Assembly (NCBI RefSeq): GCF_026230105.1
Contig: NC_079482.1
Span: forward strand, 18,724,001 to 18,788,000
From: Diorhabda sublineata
Lineage: Eukaryota; Arthropoda; Insecta; Coleoptera; Chrysomelidae
DNA length: 64,000 nt
Direction: 5' to 3'
The position numbers were made by a program, and so were the translations under genes. Within the stretch, counting starts at the first letter, position 1; each line of letters begins with the position of its first letter. Positions 47,641 to 59,330 of this stretch are shown here, one piece after another. A model generated the notes under the pieces. The model saw only the letters and a list, made by a program, of their open reading frames with translations. It was not told the origin of the DNA and ran no database searches.

Positions 47641-48366
47641 AAAAGAGCACCCAAGCGATGGTGGGCCTAGCCCTGGCTAATGGGAAACATGAGTTTAGCT
47701 ATAGAAATAGACGAGAAAAGATACAAAAATCAGTTGAGAATGGATGAAGAAACATTTAAACAACTCCTGAGAAAAATGAAACGTAATATAACTAAGAAAT
47801 TCTTGGCGAGAGACGTACTATCGGTAGATCAGAAACTCATTTCTCCCCCCTAGAATTGCACGCAATAAAAATGCCATCAAACCGATAATATTGCAAGTGC
47901 GAGATCTTGCATGAAACAATCAGCTGAACTTCATCTACGTACACTTTTCATCGAGAAATATTGCGTCTTGCATTGCATATAAAGTTGTCTTGCATTATGT
48001 CCAGCGACATTTACATTACAATTGTCAGTTCGAAGATTTTGCTTTTTCATTCATATATAATTGTATATAATCAAGTAATTGTCCTTACATACGAATAGAA
48101 TACTGTAAATACCGCTTGACATGAAGCAAGACAACGTCAACAATGCACTGCAAGACGCAATATTTTCTAATCTGCTAATATTACGTCTCTTGCCAACGAT
48201 TTCTTAGTTATCTTATATTTTTCTTGTGAGTGTGTCAAATGTCTCTTCCTCAATTCGCAAATATAATGTTTGTATGTTTTCTCGACTTAATCCATAGCTG
48301 AATTTATGTTTTTTCCTATTCTATCTAGCCAGGGCTTTGCCCACCACCGCTTAGGTGCCCTTTTCT
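47641..48366. mobile_element. PIF/Harbinger-derived inverted duplication
   Basis: Terminal segments AAAAGAGCACCCAAGCGATG (left) and the reverse complement AAAAGGGCACCTAAGCGGTG (right) continue inward as two inverted arms. The left arm runs about 47641-48003 and the right about 48118-48366. Both arms carry the same coding start. The left gives RMDEETFKQLLRKMKRNITK, the N-terminal start of Harbinger transposase; the right arm, read from its own end, gives RIEEETFDTLTRK. Both share AACTAAGAAATC/TTC, GGC(G/A)AGAGACGTA and ATATTGCGTCTTGCA.TGC. The left arm has about 115 bp extra. The rest of the transposase is absent. Confidence 0.8.
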
Positions 48367-50579
48367 ACCTATCAGACTCCAAAAACAAGGCAGCAGCCTA
48401 TAAACTGACCACAAAATTAAAAATAAACTTTGAGGTTAGAAAATATATATTATTTATTTCAATCAAAATAATTATAATTATAAATGATAGTACTATTGCT
48501 ACAGGTAAATGGGGATTTTCTTTATTCGTCTATTATAAAAAGTTTTTCCTGTGGTAGTTGTATTATTGTACGTTGTTCTTATCAATCACCCCACAATATA
48601 TCTTCGTCAAGAGACAGTTTCAGTGCTAGTACCGATGGAATTGTTAAAGATGCTATTGGCACAAGATATATAGTCAGACAGAAGTGATTGTGTGATATCC
48701 AGAGCGATTTGGTTAAGGATCAGTGAAGAGAAAACAAAAGACCACTGAATGGATATTTGAACATTGTACTGTTGGACAAAACTCCAAAAATGAGTGCGGA
48801 CGATGTCAAAAGCTGGAGGACGACACAGTAGATTGCAAAGAAGAAATAGCAGAATTAGAAATAGAAAAAGTTAAAAAAAAATATTCTGGGCTAAGAATAA
48901 GAAAAATATACGAAGGTGGTTAGCTAGTTAAGTTTTCAAATTATACAAAATAAGGGATAAAACAATGGGTTTCAAGCGCCCGAGAGAACCACGACCAATC
49001 TAGATCGAGGTTGCCCATGTCTACTAACCATTATTCTAGTTATAACTTGTTACTTATGTCGTCGTCGATGTAACATTTGGTAACTAAATTAATGATCTGA
49101 TGCTTCTTCCAAAAGTTTTTTAAATTCTTGGCTTTCAGACTGGCGTTGTTACAGCTTCATATAATTTTCCATATGCATATTATGGTGAATGTTCAGGGAA
49201 CTTTGTAGTATGGAGTATAAAGCCTATAGTAAAGACACTTGTACATCTTGAATAGTTTTTTGCGTTGAATTGATACATAACAGATTTGTATGGGGCATTA
49301 TACTTTTCCTTTGATTTTATAAGAAGCACATTACGTTAATTACTACAACGCATTTCGAGTCAGGATAGAAATTCACAAAATGCAACAAACGGCACAATTA
49401 ATGTTTTTAAAAACAAATGTCATCGTTACAGAAGCCTCGCACCCACTTGAGCCAAAGTGATGTATGTTGTTGGATTTGTTCAATTCGGGTCAAATGTCAC
49501 CATGATGATTGGTATATATTTCTGAAGAGTATAATTTAGTATTTTATTGCCAAGTCTTCTCTAAAATCAGCTCTATATGCGAGGAATGAAAATTAGTACT
49601 CAACGCAAAATTTTATCACAGACCTTCATAAGTTCTACACCCAAATCTACGCAGCTAATGTTGATCCCATATTTCAAAGCATCCTTGGTAATCTTCCGAA
49701 ACTAACCCGTATAGGAAGGCGGTTAAACCTACTTTGACCTCTATAACCCCATGATGAGTTCGTTTAAGCTGTGATTTCATATAGGGAGATAATATCTTGT
49801 CGATAGGGTGGGTAGGAATGCTCCTTTTACCAAAAATACAAATCAAACACAGTATTGCTAGGCCCACATGGACGAAGTAGTTTTTCCACTTTTTGAGTTA
49901 TTAGCAAATTTTCGAAATTTAATAACCACACTCTGTATATTAGATATCAGGTAAATAATACGTAGCAAAACATATAAAAATATGCATTGTATCTTATTTT
50001 AAAAATTGAAGTAATGGGAATATATTTAATTTTGTGAAATCGTTAGCGAATTTCCAATAATTTCTATATTTTTTTTTATCTAGATATAGAGAAAAAACCG
50101 GTACATAATCAAATTTTCATATAGTTTATTAATAAAAAAGATGAATTGATTTTCGTTTTGTAAAACCGCAAATCGCTAAATATTTCGGAAGCGTCGAAAC
50201 GACTCCATAGGCCATTAATAAATTTGTGGCGTTTCAGAATTAAATATATTTTAATAAATAGTAGTAGTGACTTTTTAAAGTGACGTAAATCGATATAAAA
50301 ATAACCGCATAGAATTATATTTAGCTACCTCTGGACATATTTGTTTATTCAGTAAATACATATAATTATTTATAAATTTATGCAAACCGGAAGTTTGTTT
50401 ATGCGATGATGAATGATTGCACACTTGAAATAAATTGACAATCATATTCTTTGGCCTAATGAAATAGTTTTGTTTGACTCTAATTAACATTAATTTATAG
50501 TTAAAATACAGTAGTCGATCAATGCAACAGAAAAAATTTATGCAACAACAAGAATAGTCAGCACACAATATAAGAGAAC
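48367..50579. other. Unassigned AT-rich region
   Basis: No gene assigned. A 66-codon charged frame at 48723-48923 (plus) contains KNECGRCQKLEDD and a Glu/Lys-rich tail, but no family is evident. 49900-49940 ends in ACACTCTGTATAT, a weak match to the dispersed terminus noted at 8660. Confidence 0.4.
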
Positions 50580-50975
50580 AAATTGCTGGTCGAAATCTAT
50601 AAAAAAACGCAATTAAAACACAATCAGATTGCGAAAAATACGAAAAAGAAAGTTAAATGATCAAGATCAGGAATGAAAACAGTAGTCATAGAGAGAATTT
50701 GGAGAGAAGATGCAAAAGATAATCAGAAACTATTCTATGAAGTCATTAAAAACAAAGTAATAATAATAAAAACACAACTATATGAAGTATGAATGAAACA
50801 AAAAAGAGATAATAACAAACTAAGATGATAAAATCAAAAGGTGGAGACAATAATCTACACATATTTTTTTAGATAGAAAGAATATAAACGAGGCGGGAAA
50901 CAAAAATAATAAGAAAAAGTAGTAGCAGAAACCCTAACAACATAAGATGAAATAATTACAAAAGAATACAACAGA
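50580..50975 (+). pseudogene. Possible LINE linker/RT relic
   Basis: Very A-rich plus-strand tract. VIERIWREDAKDNQKLFYEV then IKNK resembles the Lys-rich linker (..W+.......K..W..IK) before LINE reverse transcriptases, as in the better-supported relic at 18375. No catalytic motif is present. Confidence 0.3.
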
Positions 50976-50984
50976 CAATATACA

Positions 50985-51440
50985 GGGGGTTTCTAAAATC
51001 ATGCGACAAAAATCAGGTGATTGCTCGTATGAAATTAAGATAGGTCCTTCCTATAACCAAAATTTCTTCTGCCCACCCCTTTCCGAGATATCACCCTTAA
51101 AATATGGTGAATGAAATTCAGTTTTCATATTTTTTTTTCTAAAATTTCTGTAGGTTAGGGTGGGCCTTAATGGTCCGCGGGTAAAAAGGTTCACCACACC
51201 TTTATAACGATAAAAGTGTAAAGAAGCTGGCACGGGGGAGTAACGCGCCATCACTGACAGTCGGACGACGTCGCTTCCAGCAGTTACACAGTGGTGTGTC
51301 CAAATTTTAACGTAATTATTTTTTTTTCGTTGTTTATATTTTTGGTTTCAAGGACTGGTAACGATCCCTGAATATAGTTTTAAGTCTGCGTTATTTATTT
51401 GTTTTTAAAATTGTATTGTTATTGGAGTTTACTCCTTAAC
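50985..51440. repeat. Possible dispersed-element end of unknown family
   Basis: Starts ACAGGGGGTTTCTAAAATCA and includes TTTCCGAGATATCACCC and a GC-richer tract at 51145-51290 (GGGTGGGCCTTAATGGTCCG). It is unlike the surrounding DNA and has no coding. It may be the 5' end of the pogo-like element that follows, but that is inference. Confidence 0.35.
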
Positions 51441-51500
51441 TATGGCAGAAAGAGGTGTGGATGATATTGCCGGAACATCTAACAAACACGTGGTTGTAAG
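51441..51500 (+). other. Candidate short first exon
   Basis: ATG at 51441 opens MAERGVDDIAGTSNKHVVVR and stops being open just after a GTACGT donor-like site. Acidic/polar content and a clean start are suggestive, but nothing downstream is proven to be joined to it. It could belong to the 5' part of the pogo-like element. Confidence 0.25.
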
Positions 51501-51963
51501 GTACGTTATAATTCATGTATTATATGTATGAGCATGTGCAATTTGTATTTATTAAATATTTTAATAATTATCGATGTAGTTCAAATAAATATATATTTGA
51601 AAACAACACATAAAATTAGATAATCAACCCAATATGAATTATAGAGATTATTGACTATTGTAAAAAGTTTAATATAAATATTTCGTCGATTAGTTATAAT
51701 AAATGTATATGAAATGAATAAATTGAATAAATATATATTTATATATGTATATTATTTTCATTAATTAACAAATTTACCCTTTTATACAGTATCAATCTTT
51801 TTTAAGTTAAACAAACTCTTTTTTCGTCTGGTTAGACTATCGAACTTATGGAGTGAATGTTTTTTTTTGTATAACTTCTATAGTAACGCATGGTTGGACC
51901 AACTGGACGTTTTTACCCCACATCATTCACGTATTGGTTATAAAATATTTCTTAAATGTTTTA

Positions 51964-53145
51964 GTATGCAGAACTATAATAGGAAAACAGATCGTGGCAC
52001 TAACTCTGTAGAATTGATGCAAATTTAGTTCTACATGAAAATAGTCCGGTCAAATTAGACCAAAAAATAAGAGTGAAAATACATAAATTCCTATCAAGCT
52101 GAACATCAGTAAAATTGTTTAAAATACAATTGAAAATAGAATTTTTCGCGATTATCAGCAACACGGTAAGTTTTATCATGAAAATACCTTAGATGAAAAT
52201 TGTAAATCATAATTTTTTTTCCTACGAGCCACCGTTTCTAACATATAACGATTCAAAAAGTTGTAAAAGTTATAATGTTTCAGATTTATTGTCGCATCTA
52301 ATGGCTATAATGATTGCACGAGAACATCATCATCGAACTTTAGCAACATCTTCGTCAATTGATAACTTGATGAACTTATGACAGTTCCAACCAGTCAACA
52401 GAAATTTCTTACAAATACTCACAATTCTCTGTTCATTACAAAGTTTACTGCTAAAAATATATTGGTGAAACCATTAAATACGACAACTTTTACAACTTGA
52501 ATCATCATATCTCAGAAACAGTGGCTTGTAGGAAAAAAAGTATAAATACGTTTTTTGCAGACAATTTTATGATTTTTATGATAAATCTCACCGTTTAGCT
52601 GAAAATTGCAACAAACTCATTTTTTTTACCTTGCCCTTGAATGAATTTTTTTCCATACACGGAAAAGATGGGGAACATTAAAATTCTATGTTGAATTGTA
52701 TTTTAAACAATTTTACTGATTTTCAGATTTTGAATTAAGTAAAATTTTTTATCATCAAGATTTATTAAACGAATGGAGGATGATCCAGTAAAATTGAGAT
52801 TTGGCTGTGGTACTCCAAGGCAGATATTGAAAAAGAACAAGAAAACAGAATAATTGCTCAAACTTGCACAAATTCGTTGCATGGCTTATGACTATGCTAT
52901 TAGATCTAAGACAAATATACCAGACACATGGAATGCAAACAAAATGACTGGTCACGATTGGATGTCCGCTTTTCTTACACGAAATACAAGTATTTCCATT
53001 AGAAAACCTGAAGTTACAAGCCTTAGCAGAGCAACGTCATTTAACAAAGCTAATGCTCAAGAATTTTACTCGAAATTAGCAGGAGTTATGGATCGATCTA
53101 AAATGACAGCTTCTTGTAAATGGAATGCAGATGAAACACTTTAAA
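51964..53145 (+). pseudogene. pogo-like transposase relic (CENP-B-type DNA-binding part)
   Basis: Pogo transposases bind DNA through two HTH domains (psq and CENP-B) before a DDE core. MQNYNRKTDRGT at 51964 matches the usual start (M.R.Y.RKT.RG). About 700 bp of unrelated AT-rich DNA follows. The main piece begins near 52770 and reads RFGCGTPRQILKK, then AYDYAIRSKTNIPDTW. MTGHDWMSAFLTRN at about 52944 is the CENP-B HTH signature (M.GRDWL..F..R), then come ISIRKPEVTSLSRATSFNKA and ASCKWNADETL, equivalent to IFNVDETG with the first catalytic Asp. It ends at a TAA at 53145 and the rest of the DDE core is missing. Confidence 0.8.
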
Positions 53146-53166
53146 AGTAAGAATGAAATATTGGAC

Positions 53167-53213
53167 CTTTTTGCCTCATTGCTGTCCCTTTTTACTTTCT
53201 ATGAGGCAAAAAG
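53167..53213. repeat. Perfect 13-bp stem hairpin
   Basis: CTTTTTGCCTCAT at 53167-53179 pairs exactly with ATGAGGCAAAAAG at 53201-53213 over a 21-base pyrimidine-rich loop. It lies 20 bp after the end of the pogo relic. Confidence 0.8.
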
Positions 53214-53629
53214 AGACAACAACTAGAAAAACAGTAAAAAGATAACATATTTCTATAATGATGAATCAACCAAGAATTGAACCAAACATAGTTCGATAAC
53301 TGTTTATTTTGAATTAGTAGGTTTGGTTTTCACAATATAATTGCTAAAAGAGGAATTGGACCTTTGTGCTCCGTCCTGCCCAAATACTAGAAACTTGAAA
53401 TTCTGTACTTTCTGTGCACTCACAAAGGACTAACCACGGGTATTTTTTCAATATTCCTGTTACGTTTAACTTACTTTATTTCATTTCAAAACTTATTTTC
53501 ATGATGAAGTTTCATGAAATTTTAATTCAAAAGAGAAAAACTAAACACCACAATTTATAATTTTTTCGATAAATTGAGAGGAATACAGTAAATATGTAAA
53601 ATGTATAATATATGCTGGAAATAACCACC

Positions 53630-54010
53630 TCTAGCCAAAATACATAAACCTACGTGTCATGGACTGTCGTATACTTTCAAAGATTTGGATACGATTTTTC
53701 AAATCGTTGATATCATTTATCAACTTTCGTGTAGACTAATCACTTAAGGTAATCCCATAAACAGAAATCACAAGGATTTAATTCAGTATATCGAGGAGGC
53801 CAATGTTGAGGCCCTCCTAATCAATCCAACGCTTGAGATATGTTGCATCTAAATGTCCGACTAAAGTGTACTGGGGAGAGTCTGTTCAATACTCATCCGT
53901 AGAACCGTCCAACCGAAAAACTACATCTTTATCACAACTCTAAAGTATGGATTTCAGAATATGTGATTTGAAAATAAACACTTCATAGTGATACAAGTAC
54001 ATGGGATCAT
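53630..54010 (-). pseudogene. Tc1/mariner (DD41D-type) transposase C-terminal relic
   Basis: On the minus strand, near 53820-53760, LGGPQHWPPRYTELNPCDFC then LWDYLK matches the third-Asp block of DD41D-type transposases (.WPPRSPDLTP.DFFLWGYLK). To its right is a FPGRWIG-like HLDATYLKRWIDQ stretch. To its left are VNDINDLKNRI and a decayed C-terminus reaching about 53630. The first two Asp regions are not seen. Confidence 0.65.
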
Positions 54011-55483
54011 TTGGGCTAGCTTTGAACTTGTCTCAATGAAAGCACTCGCTAACATCGGAAAACTTTTTTGTCCAAAAGAGATTAATTAGATGTTGCATAC
54101 TCACTGTACCTATTTTTTGCTCCAACAACGCATTTGTTGATCGATATATGGTAACTTATTTATTTGCTTAGTACTTCCTTTTCAGATTTAATGCGGATTC
54201 TTAAGCTTGGAAACTCCCAAAAGATGCGAATAGCTTTACATTGCCAAAAATGAGCAAATTATATCTGCCAAAGATAAGATTTGGGTCAGCCGCCCACTTA
54301 ATTTTTGTGCAGAAAATGTTTAAACTTTTTTCTTTTATGCGTGTAATATGGCTATTCCTAAGCAATTTCCAAAATCGCAGAAAGAAATGTGATATATCCA
54401 ATGGTATTGAATATTGATAATGTACAGTCTATAAAAAAGATGATAATGTAATGAACGTAATTCTCCCACAGCCTCCATAATTTTCAGATAGGGCTTCCGG
54501 TGACTACTTCTTGTTTTCAGACCTGATACAACCTCTTTAAGAAGAGAAATAACAATCAAAAGATGTCGGAAAACGGAGAAGCTTTGGATAGAAAGTATCG
54601 ATCTTTGAAAACAAAACTTGATGGATGGAACGAAATATTGTTATAAAACTTTTTGTTCACTAGTCCTATGATTAATTGATCGATTTCAAATATACTCAGA
54701 ATTACTTGTGTCTAAATTTATTTATTCGTTCATATTAATCGTATTTGTTCGACAGATTAGATACCTGTATACGTTATTCATTGTTTAGGTCCCTTCCATC
54801 CTACAGGTAATCGGTATAAACGATAAGTGGAACGGAACACTCAACAAATATAGAGCTTCGTTCGGTCTATGAGCTCAATCGAGAGTGAATTAAATATTTC
54901 CACTCAATGGCCGCGTTATTAATGATTTTCTGTGGAGTGGTAGCATACTGGCAAATTGCCTCGAGTCGTTATGTAATTGAATAATTTGTAGACGGTATAT
55001 AATTCAGTCGGTGGGATGAAAGTTGTTAACTTCCACTGGGAAGAATAATAATTTTTTATTTCTTTTCTTATTGCCAATTTGTTAGGATTTTTGCGGAAAA
55101 TGGTATGAATAATGCAAGATCCATTCTACTCTATTTTATCAATATTCTTTTTTTTTCGTTTCAAGTGCTTTTCAAGTTACAGAGTTTCTATTTAGTAATA
55201 AGATCTACCCAGCTAGCAAAGTAGTTCTATAAATTTAGAGTAATAAGACTTTGATATTCTGTTAATGTTTTTAGTTGTATCTAGACCACGGAATTTTTGC
55301 ATGAATCTGGCACAAAAGACTGTTTGCCCTTGCTTATTGTTCATAGTTTCTTTATAGAACTATTGTGTAAGAAGCTTCTAACTTACAATATTGCTGCGGA
55401 CAAAAATTACAAATATGGAAGCTGCTATCGAACTTAACGGAAAATGCTCTGTAAGGCGATTATAGAGAATAATATACACACCT
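54011..55483. other. Unassigned AT-rich spacer
   Basis: No gene, RNA or structured repeat recognised. 54200-54600 is open in short minus-strand frames without a domain. Confidence 0.4.
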
Positions 55484-56705
55484 CCAAAAGTCTTCACCCG
55501 CCTTGTTTATTTGTCACACGTTTATTTCAATTTCAGCATTTTTTGTTTACAAATACCTTCTTATCTTATCATACAAATAAAAAAAGCAATTAGGAAGCAA
55601 AAACTTGTTTTCGTATGAAAATATTCAGAATTTTGTAAAAGAACTCAGTCAAATATTCGTTGAAGTTTGTCTAAGATGCCAGGAAATCCGATTTGTCAAT
55701 TTGATCGAGCAAGAGCTGTTGCCCTACACCAAGAGGGTTTCTCAAATTATGAGGTTGCTAGGCGTTTAAATATGCCGCGAACTTCGATAAGGCGTGTAGT
55801 GGCCCTTTTTCAAGAAACTGGTGGGGTTGCACGAAGGCCGGTGTCTGGTCGACCTAGAGTAACTTCAGAGTGAGAAGATCGGTATATGTCTAATTTCATT
55901 CGAAGAAACCGAAGAATAACGGTAACAGCCCTTCGAAGTCATTTTTTGCATACCTACCGAAGAGTAATTTCGAGAAGTACCATAAGAAGGAGGTTACATT
56001 CTTTAAATCTCAAGGCAAGAAGACCTTTAAGGGTACCTAGACTTCTACCTCGACATAGAGCTGAACGTCGCCAATGGGCCAAAGAGCATCGGAATTGGCT
56101 TTTACCCCAATGGCGCAACGTCTTATTTTCTGACGAGTCACGATTTGGCCTACAGAGTGATAGTCGCCGGGAAAGAATTTGGAAAGGCCCATGTAGACGA
56201 GAGCGACTAATTTTTGCAAGAGGCGTTGTCCCTTATCAAGGTGGATCAGTTATGTCTTGGGGGGTATAATGCATGGTCGCCGCACTCCACTTATTCTTAT
56301 TGAGCGAACAATGACCGGTGCCATATACGCTCAAAACGTTATCCAAGCAATCGTGCAACCTTTGCGCAACGAATATGGAGCAAATTTAATTTTTCAAGAT
56401 GATAATGCCAGACCACATCGCTTACCAATGGTACAGAATATGCTACAAGAGGGAAATATCCAAAGATAAAGCTGTCCAGCAAACTTGCCAGACATGAATC
56501 CCATTGAACATGTATGGGATTATCTTAGCAGAGCAATATCCAATAGAGAAAACCCCCCTTTAACTCTCCTGGACCTAACTGCAACTGTTCAAGAAGAGTG
56601 GATCAATATACCCAATAATGTTATTGATGAGCTAATTCGTGGCATGCCAAGACGCGTTGGAGAATTAATTACAAGAAGAGGTGGAAACACAAGTTATAAA
56701 GTTTT
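55484..56705 (+). mobile_element. Nearly complete Tc1-type DNA transposon (left end plus transposase)
   Basis: A Tc1-like element with a probable left terminus near 55484 (ACACCTCCAAAAGTCTTCAC), 190 bp before the transposase ATG. The transposase is listed separately. The matching right terminus (its reverse complement) was not found; just after the transposase the sequence passes into a second, oppositely oriented Tc1 copy, so the right end is probably lost. Confidence 0.75.
55676..56700 (+). pseudogene. Tc1-type transposase, full length but broken three times
   Basis: About 341 codons, normal Tc1 length. ATG at 55676 opens FDRARAVALHQEGFSNYEVA (first HTH) and continues to the AT-hook-like SGRPR. 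An in-frame TGA at 55871 is followed in the same frame by the second HTH (RRNRRITVTALRS...STIRRRLH), then HRNWLLPQWRNVLFSDESRF with the first Asp (about 56120). One frameshift at about 56262 in a G run moves the reading frame (MSWGGIMHGRR). NLIFQDDNARPHR gives the second Asp, an in-frame TAA lies at 56467, then MPDMNPIEHVWDYL gives the Glu. Asp-Glu spacing is 34 residues, as in DD34E. All three catalytic residues are kept, so decay is recent compared with the other copies. Confidence 0.92.
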
Positions 56706-56714
56706 CAGTTTCAG

Positions 56715-57480
56715 TATTGACAATTCCGTTTATGAAATGCAAATTTTCCACTCCTCTTGTAGATATCGAGTCCCACACCATCACAGATGCCGGAAATTTT
56801 ATTTTCCGCTTCAAACAATCTGGATGAAAAGCTTCATTTTTTGTCTAATAACTCTACTTCGATCGTCACCCACGCAAACTTCAAAACGAGACTCATCACT
56901 CCAATGTATACAGCTTCACTGTTCAAAATTCCATTTTTTATGCTCTTTAGCCCATTTAAGTCTATTTTTCTTTTGGATTTGAGTCAATAATGGCTTTTCC
57001 TTGGTCTATGAAAGAAAATTTAAATTTAGAAAAATATGCATTAAACTAAGGTGTTACAAAATTCACCTCGTATGTCCGAAATCCTAATTTTTGAGCCTCT
57101 CTTGACATGTGGATCTTGAAACCCGTCTACCCACTGCATTACTCCAAAGTACACTTAGTTGACCATAGTTAGCACGTCGGTTTTGTTGAATTATTCTTTT
57201 TAACTCTAGTTTACCTTTGACTGACAATTTCGATTTTCTTACGTACCGGCGTTTAGGGACAATCGAATCATTTGATTTGCTTCATACAAGCGAACTATAT
57301 TTCGAACACTGTATTTTGACATGTTTACGACTTTCGCCATTTCTGAGTTCTTTTTCCCATTTTTGAATAAGTTTATTATGATTAATAGAATCTGCAAAGG
57401 CGCATTCCGACAATTCTACTGGGTTCCCATTCTTACTTGTTTGGATTTCCTTAAGATACTGCGTGAAAAGACTGTTGATA
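56715..57480 (-). pseudogene. Second Tc1-like transposase relic, tail to tail with the first
   Basis: Minus strand, N-terminus at the right. KNSEMAKVVNMSKYSVRNIV near 57350-57290 is the first HTH. RVSRSTCQERLKN matches the second HTH edge. RLKWAKEHKKWNFEQ then HWSDESRFEVCVGDDRSRVI near 56960-56850 is the first Asp block. PASVMVWDSISTRGVENLHF near 56790-56730 is the middle motif. Second Asp and Glu are absent: the copy is cut off next to the end of the plus-strand Tc1 at about 56705. Stops and frameshifts are common. The family differs from the plus-strand copy. Confidence 0.8.
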
Positions 57481-57534
57481 ATCATTTAACACCGTAAAAT
57501 TATATGCAGCTGGATTCAAACGTGGCTGTCTCAG

Positions 57535-58163
57535 CTGACGAAGAGCTTTAGGGATAGCCAAAAACTACGACAACCAACGATAACATCAAAAAGTTCACCA
57601 AATTGTACTGGAGGGCTGTCGGATAAGAAAGGCCATTGACATAGCAAATGGATGCATTTGCCATATACTGGCTGAGGAAGTATGCATGTGTAAGCTTTCC
57701 ACGCGTTGGGTTCCACATTTGCTGCAGTTTGGACCAAGAGCGTATTTTAATAAACATTTCCGAAGACTCATTGACCAATTTAAACAAAATAAGCTGGATT
57801 TTTTTGCGTTGATCAATAATTATAGATGAAACCTGGATTCACCACCAAGCAATAACAGGAGAGTATTACTCATCATTGCTTGATAAGGTGAAGAGAGAAT
57901 TGCCCGTATTTTAAGGTCTTGCATAAGGACAACTCACCTTTTCATACTTCAATGATCGCCGTGGCTTAAAGTTTCACTTGCATGAAAAAGATTCTCAACA
58001 GAAGACGATGTTATCGCCTATTTTGATGAGAAAGACAGCAACTTTCATTTTGCTAAAAAAAGTTAGAGCATCGCTGAACTAAGTGTGGTAAAATAAAAAT
58101 GATTCTGGAAAAAAACTGTCTTGTTTCTTTGTTAGGTGGGAAACTTTTCAGAGAATCCCCGTA
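57535..58163 (+). pseudogene. mariner transposase relic with 3' terminal repeat
   Basis: Plus strand reads CHILAEEVCMCKLSTRWVPH near 57655-57720 (the HIL..ELGMRKL.ARWVPR motif), then HFRRLIDQFKQNKLDFFALI. Worn DETW and H.DNAP-like segments follow, and FDEKDSNFHF and SYYFAKK-like C-terminal remains near 58020-58080. It ends in GTGGGAAACTTTTCAGAGAA then TCCCCGTA, a mariner 3' TIR. The 5' TIR is missing, so it is 5' truncated beside the Tc1 relic. Confidence 0.75.
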
Positions 58164-58719
58164 TTACAAATTTGTCAACTCGTGAAACTAATTGTCAGAA
58201 GTCCGTCATCAAAGAAGGTATTAATACAAAAACCTTGAATCGTATAAAATATTTTTGATTTTTCTATTGTCCAAAATAATACAGAAAATGTTATTTACAT
58301 GAGGACATCGACTATAATATATAATAAAATAATGCAGATTCAATCAATTCAACAAAGTTTAAACAAAATGATGTTTTGAAGCAGTATGGGTGACATCGAG
58401 TTTGTAAACAAATACGTCATTGATGACGTACCTCAATGTTTATGATGTATCAACTATAGGTACCGTAATAATTTTATAAGCAACTATTTTTTAAGCTCCG
58501 ATTTTCATATTAAAATATTTATTCTAAGTGGTTAGTTGGGCTATTTTCTTTCCCCGAATCGACCAGAAATAACGGAAAATGTCAAGAGTTACGCACACAA
58601 TGTGTAGGCGATCCAGTTTTTGATACCTTCAAGCATTTCACATAAAACATAACATTTACTGGAAAACATCGTAGGAAGTGCAGATGCGACTTATCAATTA
58701 TTCAAAAGTTGTCATAATA
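58164..58719. other. Spacer without recognised feature
   Basis: AT-rich. It contains the inverted word TACGTCAT-TG-ATGACGTA near 58410-58430 and nothing else I can name. Confidence 0.4.
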
Positions 58720-59330
58720 AATGAGAAACAAGAAGATTATTAAGAACAATCTCTCTAGTCAAGTCGTTATATACAGGTAGAGGAGAATCTACAACATACG
58801 TTTTTTTATGGAGAAGGTCTTTGATGTTTCAGGACTATTTCGTTTCACAAAATTCTCAAAATATAACTTTACCAAGAATCTTTAAATTGACTAGGGATTT
58901 GCAATGGAATTTATAAGAATAATTATACATTTTGCTCAAATTCTTTAGGTTATTATCATTCATAGATTTCTTAGTTTCACGCAGTTCGAACATTTTGCTT
59001 TGTATTTCACTCAAGCATTGAATGGACTTTGTAGTAGTTTGTTAAAGCAACTTTATATTTTTACCTCAATATTGATTTCATAATATATTTTCTAAATATT
59101 GCGTAGTTTGTCCTATGTAAAGAGAATCATAAATATCACAATGAACATCATATTCAATATTATTACTTTTATGTTTCAGATAATAAATTATTGAAATAGG
59201 TTCATAGAGGATTATGTTCTTTATAACTTTTAAGAAAGCTGTTTTCGCATTTCTAATATGTTTCGAAAGACAAATTGTTCAACCTGTAATTGTGTCCTCC
59301 TAACATTGCGTCTTTAATATCTCAAAACAC
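58720..59330 (-). pseudogene. Penelope-like element fragment with GIY-YIG endonuclease motif
   Basis: Minus-strand reading gives RNAKTAFLKVIKNI, then SNNIEYDVHCDIYDSLYIGQ with TTQYLENIL. IYDSLYIGQT (59102-59128) is the second half of the GIY-YIG endonuclease signature. SIQCLSEIQSKMFELRETKK and SMNDNNLKNLSK follow. The reverse transcriptase half was not recognised to the right, although 59416-59610 stays open on the same strand. Stops are few for its age. It is a separate copy from the fragment at 40800. Confidence 0.55.

Noticed and set aside
58405..58435. TACGTCAT-TG-ATGACGTA, resembling paired CRE sites
   Set aside because: Short, common by chance, and with no nearby promoter or gene to give it meaning.
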